Part shown: positions 55,579 through 64,000 of the stretch, one piece after another
Layout: every line of letters begins with the position of its first letter
Numbering within the stretch: position 1 is the first letter of the stretch
Assembly: GCA_036674765.1 (NCBI GenBank)
Contig: JARVKI010000005.1
Coordinates: 782,657 to 846,656, forward strand
Direction: 5' to 3'
Length of the DNA: 64,000 bases
Source: Seiridium cupressi
Lineage: Eukaryota; Ascomycota; Sordariomycetes; Amphisphaeriales; Sporocadaceae
Made by a program: the position numbers and the translations under genes
The notes under the pieces: generated by a model
What the model saw: only the letters and a program-made list of their open reading frames with translations
The model's database searches: none
What the model was told of the DNA's origin: nothing

Positions 55579-56835
55579 ATGGTGAAACCTGCAAAACCCC
55601 TTACCCTCGACGGTCGCACCGGTGAAGGAGGCGGCCAACTTGTCCGGCTGGCCTGCGCCCTGGCAGCCGTAACATCGCAGCCCATCCGCATCACCAACGT
55701 TCGCGGCAACCGTGGTGGGCCTCATGGCGGCGGTCTCAAGTCACAACATGTCTCCTCGATTGCTTGGCTCGCAAAGGCCACCGGAGCCAAGGTCAGCGGG
55801 CTGGAAGTGGGATCGCGCACGTTGGAGTTCGCGCCTGCGCTGCCCCCAACAGCCTTGACGCAAAGCAATATTTTCATTGATGTTGACTCGCCAGCTGCAA
55901 GCACGCTGTTGATTTTTCAGGCTGTGCTGCCGTACTTATTGTTCGCGGGCAATGCGGTACAGGGAAGCAAGGAAGATGGTATCGAGCTCGAGATCAAGGG
56001 TGGCACAAATGTTTCCTTCTCTTTGAGCTGGGAGTATTTGGACCAGGTGCTGCTGCCAACACTTGAGGCACAGTTCGGCATCAGGATCGACCGAAAACTG
56101 AAAGAGAGGGGATGGAGCCTGGGGCCTATGAGAAAAGGGTGTGCTTGGTTTCGGATTCGGCCACTGAAATTAGGCAAAAAATTGAGATTGAAAGGACCTT
56201 GGGATCAGGAAGTCAAGGAGGATGACTTTGAAGTGCAAAGCATTGATGCCAGTATCCTGAGTCCGAGCAATATGCATGCGGCCCTGCAAGAGGCACTCGT
56301 CAAAGATCTTGATGGGTGGTTCCCGGGAGTGGATGTCAATTTCGTCGTCACAGAAGAGAGCGGCCACGAGAGCAGAATGTACGTCCTTCTCGTGGCACAC
56401 TCCAATACTGGTCTACGGTGGGGGCGCGACTTTCTTTATGACAGGAATCGGAAGAAGAAGACCCCGGAGATAGTGAGCAGTGAGATTTCCCGCAAGGTAT
56501 CGCAGGACTTGCACAATGAGATATCGTTACGTGGAGCGGTGGACGAGTTTCTTCAGGACCAGCTGATAGTTTTTCAGGCGCTAGCTGAGGGCAAGTCTAC
56601 GTTTCCACGGGACGAACTTCCGGCTGCTCAGGACATTGGAGGTCTCGAGTCAGATTGGGATGAGCTTGAAGTTGGTGCGGAGAAGAGGATGCAGAAGGAC
56701 AAGGTTCATGTACCATTTGGCCAAGGAAGTACTCACACCACGACGGCTCGGTGGGTGGCTTCTGAACTGCTTCCTCAACTCGATTGGTTCAACCAAGGAA
56801 GTGTCTGTGAGGGAGCAGGTATTTCCTTCAGTTGA
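55579..56835 (+). CDS. rtcA: RNA 3'-terminal phosphate cyclase (RtcA type)
   Basis: Single exon, 418 residues. It starts LDGRTGEGGGQLVRLACALAAVTSQPIRITNVRGNRGGPHGG, the RTC signature. DVDSPAASTLLIFQAVLPYLLF and LEIKGGTNVSFSLSWEYL are core strands. The conserved nucleophile His is in STHTTTARWVASELL near residue 385. This distinguishes the ATP-dependent RtcA cyclases from Rcl1, the rRNA-processing relative that lost this His. RtcA makes 2',3'-cyclic phosphate ends on RNA. A poly-A tract lies just before the 5' UTR (55530-55542). No intron. The product is longer than bacterial RtcA (about 340) because of insertions near residues 320-360. Confidence 0.92.
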   Translation: MVKPAKPLTLDGRTGEGGGQLVRLACALAAVTSQPIRITNVRGNRGGPHGGGLKSQHVSSIAWLAKATGAKVSGLEVGSRTLEFAPALPPTALTQSNIFIDVDSPAASTLLIFQAVLPYLLFAGNAVQGSKEDGIELEIKGGTNVSFSLSWEYLDQVLLPTLEAQFGIRIDRKLKERGWSLGPMRKGCAWFRIRPLKLGKKLRLKGPWDQEVKEDDFEVQSIDASILSPSNMHAALQEALVKDLDGWFPGVDVNFVVTEESGHESRMYVLLVAHSNTGLRWGRDFLYDRNRKKKTPEIVSSEISRKVSQDLHNEISLRGAVDEFLQDQLIVFQALAEGKSTFPRDELPAAQDIGGLESDWDELEVGAEKRMQKDKVHVPFGQGSTHTTTARWVASELLPQLDWFNQGSVCEGAGISFS

Positions 56836-57114
56836 ACAGCATTCTTGTAAATATGTGGTTTTGTTATGATACCCTTGTTCTACCAATATCATTCATCGCC
56901 CTTGACGTGAGACGTGCTTCGGTTATCGTCGACGTTGCAGACCTAGATAGACAAGTTACACATAATGTAGCAGAGAAAAGATCAAAAGTTACTTTAGTAC
57001 CACATATACTCTGACACTTCCCACATGCAAAGACTAGCAATCTATAGTCCCGACGACAGTGAGCTCCGATACAAGGATCTCAAATTGAAAGTATTTTCAT
57101 TAGCAGTAAGAAAA

Positions 57115-57300
57115 GCTCAGCTATTTATTTTCTAAAGGCCACTAAGAAAAAAAAATACTAAAAAATTAAAACCCTTTTTTTAAAAAACCAATTTATGAAA
57201 AAAGTATAGAAAAATTAAAAGAAAATAATAATAATAAAGAACCTCTTTTTATTCCTATTAACTCAATTATAATAAGGTGTGTTCTATAATACTAAAATCT
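57115..57300. repeat. Very AT-rich low-complexity island
   Basis: About 185 nt with more than 75% A/T, with runs of A and T, stretches of ATAATAATAAT and few G/C. It differs sharply from flanking DNA. It could be a heavily mutated transposon remnant, a NUMT-like insertion or plain low complexity. No coding or inverted repeats were seen. Confidence 0.5.
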
Positions 57301-58044
57301 TCTAGAAAAGTCCTCATGTAATACAAAGCGCTATTTTCAATATGCGCCACGCTGAATTCCCTCCCCTAATCGAAACGTGCGCAAATTGAATGAAACTCTG
57401 GTTAGCATGGAATCTCCCACCAAATACCCCGAACTCATGATCGGTGATGGTGGCTTGAAAGTTGGTGCTGTAAGTTAGTAGTTGGATTGAATCACTACTG
57501 CCCTCCCATATTACTTCTCATAAGTGACCACAATGGGGCCTGTTTAGTTCCCGTGCCCAGTGCGGAAAGCTCAGCTCTATAGAAGTGATTTAGGATATAC
57601 ATTGCTTAGTAGTCGCTCAAGAGAATACCCAAGGCTCTGGTACATACTTTCTTAGGAGATGGACGCTATGACGTGGTCTTCCTCCGATTGGCTGCAGCGT
57701 CCGCTGGATTCTCCAATCCATGGTACCGCGGCCCCAAGCTTCTACATGAATCGACCATAATCGTGTGATTCATTGCACTTCAGTCAATTACTACCGAATA
57801 CTTTGCGCTCTTGTATCGACGCTTGGTTTCAGTCCACGAAGCACTGGCAGGCGTTTTGTCCACGGGTTGGTTGTTCGCTGGGCGGGGCAGATTCATTCGC
57901 AACACCCTACCGTATCTCGGTTCCCCTCCGACGTCGGGAAAGCTTCCCGAATAACCTACAGCCCGATACTGAATCTTGCCTATAGTCAACCTGGATTTCC
58001 ATCGACATCATTTGTATCAATATCAGCATAAGCAAGGTGCTAAG
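57301..58044. other. Promoter and leader of the FMN split-barrel gene
   Basis: About 740 nt without other supported genes. The start of the next gene is at 58045 (MGAYFE), inside a frame that opens at 57976 with a less likely in-frame ATG. Confidence 0.4.
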
Positions 58045-58881
58045 ATGGGTGCCTACTTCGAAACAATACCAAAATCACTGATTAAATGGATACTGGACCA
58101 AAAGGTCTTCTGGGTGTCCTCCGCACCGCTCTCTGGCGACGGCCATGTGAATGTATCACCAAAAGGAGGCGCATACTTTGGAGTTGTTGACGAGAAGACC
58201 TTCTGGTATATGGACATGACCGGCTCGGGCAACGAGACAATTAGCCACTTATACGAGAACGGCAGAATCACCGTGCTCTTCAACGCATTCGAGGGGTCGC
58301 CGAGAATCCTGCGGCTCTACGGGCGGGGCCGAGTGCTCGAGTATGAGACCAAGGAGTTCATCGACTTTGTCAAAGCCCATAACGTGGAGACCATTCCCGG
58401 ATCCCGGAGCGTTGTTGTGGTTGATATCCACCAAGTGGGGACATCGTGCGGCTTCTCCGTGCCATACTACGACTTCAAGGCTTTCAGACCGATACTGAAT
58501 GAATTTTTCGAGAAGAAGGAGAAGAGATACCTGTCTGGCAAAGAAGAAGAGAGCATGCCTCGGTAAGACGTTGCAATCCGAGCAACACAACAACTGGGTC
58601 TAATCGTCTATAGATACTGGGCACTCAAGAACTCTTTGAGCGTGGATGGGCTCCCGGGGATGAAAGTGGCCGAGAAGACTCGCAGAAGGGAAGGTATAAC
58701 TCCATTGAAGAAGATGGTCGGCGATGCTGCTCCCAAAGACTATCGCAGACCAGTAATCGGCTTCACGCTTGCGCAGCTCATCATGGCTATTGTGCTGAGC
58801 GCTTTGCTGGGTGCCTTTCTGGCTTTGCACGGTGTTGAGGCGGCTCGAGTCATCAAACAGAACCTCCCGACTAGAGAATGA
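58045..58881 (+). CDS. Pyridoxamine-phosphate-oxidase-like FMN split-barrel protein with C-terminal helix
   Basis: Two exons: 58045-58562 and 58614-58881, 261 residues. The start MGAYFETIPKSLIKWILDQKVFWVSSAPLSGDGHVNVSPKGG and on to TFWYMDMTGSGNETISHL, then GRITVLFNAFEG and RILRLYGRGRVL show the PNPOx/FMN-binding split-barrel fold. Spliced exon 2 gives YWALKNSLSVDGLPGMKVAEKTRR, then a hydrophobic helix (residues about 219-246, IGFTLAQLIMAIVLSALLGAFLALHGV) before a short basic tail. Such C-terminal anchors occur in this fungal subfamily; it would sit the flavin domain on a membrane. Real activity and location are unknown. The start is chosen at MGAYFE, where the fold begins; an earlier in-frame ATG at 57976 adds 23 residues. 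Confidence 0.85.
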
Positions 58882-61800
58882 TGACTTCATACGAAAAGTC
58901 AAAGTCAGCGCAGGGAATGACCGTCGGTGAATTCCTTGAAGGCCATTTCTGATGCTTCAGTGTGGTGTCCTGATGCGGGTCAGAAAGGCTCTGCCGCTAA
59001 GCAGCATCATCTAGTCCATCGGGCGCCTTACTAAAAGCAATCTTACATGTATATGGATCCTAACGCATAACACAATTACTAGCTATGCACATGTCGGTCT
59101 CCGGTTTTCATCGGCGAGGAGAGCAGGCGCCACTCGGGTCCATTCCACAACACATGTAATTTCATTGGCTCTATCGATAATTCACCTCGCTTGCCACTAT
59201 TAGGCAGCCATCGAGCTGAGACCTTCCTTGTATGAGCAATAGCCTACATATGTCAGAAGGAATGTCGGAGGGATCAATAAGCGGCTTATTCTTAATATAG
59301 CTTCTACATTACCCACAAAAACAACCAACCCCTTGAATTTATCTTACTTACATACTTAGCCAGTCAATACCGGGGTAGTTCTAGTTTGACTGTTGACCGA
59401 AGGGAAGCTGGTATGTCAAGGTCGCGTCTCGAGGATGCACTCGGGCTCAGCTGCTTAAATTTTACAACAACCGCGTGACATCGCGTTAATTGATCACCTC
59501 TCTGCTCATGAACATCATATCATACTCAGCAGTACCGCCTGTGTCGCATGGATTGACACCGGCCCCTCGTACGTCGGTCTAAGTTAGCACTCGTGTCCGT
59601 AGCTGGATAGTCTCTGTGGGTAAGATGTTTGCCTACACACTCCAGGGTGAAGGATTTTCGGTCAAGGTCGATTTTTTCGACTCTGCCTATTCGCTTCATG
59701 ATGGTACTCAGATGCCTCGTCGGGCAACTCCAGGCAGCTCGCTGAGCCAGCCTGTTCCCGTGCAGTAAGGCTATGTACAGTTGAGCCAGGGCTTGATGAC
59801 TGTAAGATTTCGCTGGTGGTGTGGACGGCTACATGATGTCTTCTATTTATCTATTGTCGTCTCAACTAACAACGCGACGTGCTCCAGGAATACGGCTGCC
59901 TAGGTACGCACGGGCAACTGCATGACATGTGGCGGGTTCCTAGTTATTTATATTGTTTTCATCGTTTCGTCATTGATTTGTTCGAGTGTCTTCCGATTAA
60001 GTAAGTGTCGTGACGCCCGTGTGAATCTCAGACATAGACAGTCATCCACTGTTGTTAATAGTTCCAGCCCTGTCAAATTGTGTTTGCCCTTGTGATATGC
60101 AGCAGTACCCTGTAATAGTGGACCAAGTGGCACCTCATGTTGCTAATGCGTGGGGCATCCGTTGCCTGCGTTCGGTCGTCCATAACTCTGATCATTACTC
60201 GTAAACATGAGTGATCCAGTGGTAATGGTACAACATGCACAACCCAATGATGCATATCTCCTTTTTCGTACAAGTTGGGGTGTGCAAAGACTCGAGAAGC
60301 TGCTGCCGACCCAGGATCGGTGTGCCACCTCATCCCAAGGTCTAATGACATGGCAATTTTATGACGTTGCTTCGAAGTGATATCATGTCTCTGATTCAGC
60401 TCTTAGACTCTAGGATGTTCTGCATTGTAGAGCGCACTCTGTGATTGCCTGACTGTTTTCGCGGAATCTGCAGAGCTTGTTATCCTATCACCCGTTCAGC
60501 CTCAGTCGGTATCGTATAGATGACTAGCGATGCGTCATTAGCCAATTTGTATCAGGCAGAGTCGGTACTTTCCGGAATAGGGCGGCCCCCATTAACTTGG
60601 TTTGTTGTGATGAAGTCTGGTGGACCGGTGAAGTTTATTAGCTTTGAACACATCCGAAAGCTGAGACGATTGACAGCGATTAAGTAGCAGTTGGCGTTCG
60701 ATTTATTTTGAAGACGGCCACGTATTGGTGAGTCTGTGGTTCATTGGTAGCCGGTTCCCAAATTTCCGTTCAATTGGCTGCACTCTTCGGATGAGGTCAA
60801 CTCCTGTGACTGTGTTGCGCCTTACATGGGCCATTGGCCCAGAGTGTTTTCATCCCCACCAATACTTATTTGATGCAACAATCCGGCCTCGCGTAGCAAT
60901 ATCATCTCCCAAGTGTACAGGCTGCAAAATGTATGGTAGTTTGATACACAAATGAGGATAAGGAATAATAACCGGAAAGTGGATAATCTATGGCTGTGAT
61001 TGTAATGTGAACACCAGTAGTGCAATCCTATGCGTCAGTTATACGTGGTACGACATATTCTTCCATCTTCTCCTAACAATAGAAAAAATCGGGCTGCTGC
61101 GAAATATGCAGTGTCACCTCCCAGCATTGGGGCCTTACACTTGTAGTAACTGCAGTTTGGCTTCTGACTTATGTGTCTATATTTACAAGCTGCAATGCTA
61201 TGGCTTCCACAAGGTAACAGTTGTATTTCTGCACTTCATTAGCATTATATTGTGTGACACGAATTGAGCAGTAAGTAACACGAGCCCCGCCACGTATGTC
61301 CAGGATACAGCATAGGTCAGACAATCACTCCTTTGATGATACGAGGCTGGAAGGAATCCTTCAGTAAATGATTGCAGTTTCATCAAAATGGTGGGCGGAT
61401 GTTTGAAAAAGCAATGACACTCACCCATGTTATCATGCACTAACAAGTCGCCAGCACATATGGCGTTGTCTGTGCATATCCAGCACCCTGGAGAGCCCAA
61501 GAGGCTCCAGGAAGAGCCGTGCCAACCCCTCCTTTTTCATTTTCCCTTCACATAATAGGCGTCCAACTGTCAACTTCCAGCTCTACTATATGCAGATGTG
61601 ATACTTCCTTCGTAAAGTACCAATGAATCAAGGCTAGTTGACCGGCACGACTAGGTGCCAGGCTTCAGACAGCCACAACCGTAGATTCGCTCATTGTTCC
61701 TCCTTAAATTGCCTCAAGTTGCGCGACTTTTAAGCCAAGGCTATCGAAAACATTTGTTCTCAGCCGTCGAAGTCCAGGAGATGTGACTCAGATTCACGAA

Positions 61801-63924
61801 TCCGGCCCTTTTGCGCGGTAATTTTCAGGCTCACTCGGACCTACTTTTGATTGATGTCTGGGTAGTTCTGAGTCAAAATACCACCTATATTGGCCGACAA
61901 AGTCCATGACACGTGAAAATATCGTAAATCGAGGGGCGCAAGGCGATTAAAAGGAGGTAGCTTTGACCTCCGTATACCAGTCGTGTTCGTAAGCATGACG
62001 CTGACTGGTGGCCTCAACTAAGCCGGCACAATAATAAGAATCGTTGTTCACCAATAGACGAGTTATTGAATTCTTCACGAGACCACAATGCCGCAATCGC
62101 TCTCTTCTGTAAGAAGTGGTGGGTGCAATCAGAGCCACTCATGACGACTAAGCACTCCCAGCTGGCAGCCACATCGCCCACTTAGTCGGTTGCCTTACTG
62201 TTCCCTGTGGTGTGTCGTGATGATGACCTTCTGAGGGAAAGGCCTGCCGTGGCAACATGGCAGCCTGATACTGGCGGTGAACAATCACTGGACAGTCAGT
62301 CGCCTTCCACCCTCCACACAACGATGCGCGGTCTTCATGAGCCAAGCCGACGTGGTAAGTGGTTGACAAGATACACAAGTCGTGGTTCTACACGAGACTT
62401 GTATTCGTGCTCGTGCAATGTGATGCTGCTGCTGATATCCTCATGCCTCGCCACTAGAGGCGCGTTGTGTTGCCCTGTCGAGTCAAGGCCATGGTTGCGA
62501 CAAACCCAGACTCAACGTCGTATGTGGCGGTCAAAAATATTCATCCAGAGCCTTTCTGTTTGGCTCACCGACCACATTGAAACCGCCACGGTCGGGTGCT
62601 TACTTCCTTGTTCATGGCAAATAGCAGGGCATAAAGGCCAAATTCGATTGCGTATCCGAATGAGCTGTGAAGATCTCACAAGGAGTGAGCAGCTGAATGG
62701 AGGGGCGCTCAGTCTTATGAAATGCGCTTGCTGACCTAGGTCGAACACTCCAGACTCTCGGCCAGCAGCAGCGGCATCATATACGAGATCTCGTCAGATC
62801 AGCCTCCAGTGGCAATTGCGTATCATGGTTCACTGCCACATTTTGCATCGCAGCGCGACCCCTATTTGGTGTTTTAGCTAGTCCAGCCAATGGAGGCCTT
62901 ACCAGTGGCGGATACTGTCTCGGGGTCGCCGTCGCCACTTGAAAAGTGTTTGCTCAATCGAGAAGCGTGTGTTCGTGCAAAAAGAGATGTTTAGTTTCTA
63001 AAATTCATCGACAGTATACTTGTAAAGTGGCCACAATGATTAATTATGGGCCAAAACCTATGGCACAATGTTGTTCCTCATATGACATGAGCCAAAAGCT
63101 GCTTGCTTGCTTGCTTGCTTACCTACATGTACATGTACCTTACATTACATAAGGCTTCGGTTAAGTTTCAGCACTAGTTCATCAGGCAACGCAGCCCCCA
63201 ATTCCATAAACCGACAGACCGCGAAGCGTATCCGCATAGGTTTGTTATGCACTTCGGCGTTTCAAGCGCTCTGAGCACTTCAACTGCATTAGCAGAACAG
63301 GGGCTCTTCGATTATCTGCCTGCTGCCTCATTTCTCTTTGCCCACTCCATAAGGCTGACAGTTCCATGATTGTCATACGCACGTTATCGTGATATGAGAC
63401 CGAGTTCACATAGTCCTAGAGGGCGGCTCGGTGAGGTGTTTCTACTTGTCTTTTCGGTGTCCTCACGCGAGTCTATCTATCTGAATTCTGGGGTATTTTT
63501 GGATTTTGTTAGTCACCGACACTATTGCGGTAAGCCTCAGGGAAGGAGGTTCAGAGTGGTGTGGAATATTGTGGTTTCTACAAAGTCTCATCGCGTCTTT
63601 CGGTGAGCCTTGCCCGCGATCTATAGGCTTGCGGTCGACACTTTGAGCCCGCAGTCTTTTTGAGAGGAAGGACGTGGTGACCGTCATGGGCCAAAAGTCT
63701 TCCGTCTAACATAATGCAAGGATTCAAAACGGCCCCTAGAAACCTTGAAGACGTTCCATACACGCCTCTTCAGGAGGATTGATGTTTGGGTTGCGGAGGA
63801 GATTTTGAGGTATGCAATGGGATTATTGAAGAGGATGGACGAAGACATGGGGGCAGAGCCTCAATTCGTGCGCGACCCAATATCCTAGTCGCAAGGCAAC
63901 CATGGCGGGGACACCAGGCGACTC

Positions 63925-63926
<2 letters not shown>
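58882..63926. other. 5-kb gene-poor tail without supported genes
   Basis: Frames are short, with no motifs and no splice-linked sets. The longest is 175 codons (62207-62734, plus), low in recognisable features, so it is treated as chance. No transposase, tRNA or rRNA was recognised. Near-edge DNA with few genes can mark a subtelomere, but no TTAGGG arrays are present. Confidence 0.55.
63098..63138 (+). repeat. GCTT microsatellite followed by a CATGTA repeat
   Basis: Five or six GCTT units are followed by ACATGTACATGTAC. A simple tandem repeat, probably variable in length. Confidence 0.8.

Positions 63927-64000
<74 letters not shown>
63927..64000 (+). repeat. 74-nt poly-G run at the window end
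   Basis: The last 74 bases are all G after GACTCGA. Real genomes rarely hold this; two-colour sequencing chemistry creates poly-G when signal is lost. It most likely marks a contig end artefact rather than biology. It is not a fungal telomere (TTAGGG). Confidence 0.85.

Noticed and set aside
62207..62734. 175-codon frame in the terminal gene-poor region
   Set aside because: No motif, no splice support, irregular composition (many Cys, Arg and Trp); probably chance.
63927..64000. Telomere at the right end
   Set aside because: The run is pure G, not TTAGGG repeats, and looks like an artefact.
1..64000. CRISPR arrays, operons, prokaryotic features
   Set aside because: Spliced genes, fungal domains and introns throughout show nuclear fungal DNA; no direct-repeat/spacer arrays were seen.

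Overview
The window is nuclear DNA of a filamentous ascomycete (Pezizomycotina). The evidence is dense protein-coding genes on both strands, short GT-AG introns (mostly 45-80 nt), and fungal families: CFEM, 2EXR, HET, a fungal CENP-T, a fungal-type Rac ending in CTIL, and Spd1/Sml1-type RNR inhibitors. I could not place the class or species. Gene models below were rebuilt by hand-splicing conserved frames, so exon borders are inferences unless stated otherwise.

Layout: 0-9 kb has a partial unknown gene, a 2OG-Fe(II) dioxygenase, a small Ser/Lys/His-rich protein, a short-chain dehydrogenase pseudogene and the ribosome-biogenesis gene cms1. 9-22 kb is a housekeeping block: cytosolic aspartyl-tRNA synthetase, a CFEM surface protein, SURF1/Shy1, CENP-T, Rac GTPase and a Nop6-like RRM protein. 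22-27 kb is accessory: a 2EXR protein and a decayed HET gene. 27-36 kb is housekeeping: a membrane UBX protein, a twin-CX9C protein, Coq4, PDCD5, a PanE/ApbA-like reductase and Lrp1/C1D. 36-38 kb holds a short 2EXR gene and a decayed CorA-like gene. 39-42 kb is EMC1. 43-47 kb carries a SnoaL-like protein and two SDRs. 48-59 kb has a Gemin2-like protein, an RNR inhibitor, an ectonucleotide pyrophosphatase/phosphodiesterase, an RtcA-type RNA cyclase and an FMN split-barrel protein with a C-terminal membrane segment. The last 5 kb has no convincing gene and ends in 74 consecutive G, most likely an assembly artefact.

Themes: several genes serve mitochondrial respiration (Shy1, Coq4, the twin-CX9C protein), ribosome or RNA processing (Cms1, Nop6, Lrp1, RtcA, Gemin2) and the cell cycle (CENP-T, RNR inhibitor). 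Promoter motifs fit these roles: PAC/RRPE-like by cms1, CCAAT by coq4 and shy1, and MCB-like upstream of the RNR inhibitor. The accessory stretches contain three genes broken by premature stops, and nearly all of those stops can be explained by a single C-to-T or G-to-A change. I found no clearly new multi-gene system. The most useful leads are this shared decay signature, the PIP-box RNR inhibitor and its promoter, and the Trp-to-stop SDR whose downstream frame is still intact.
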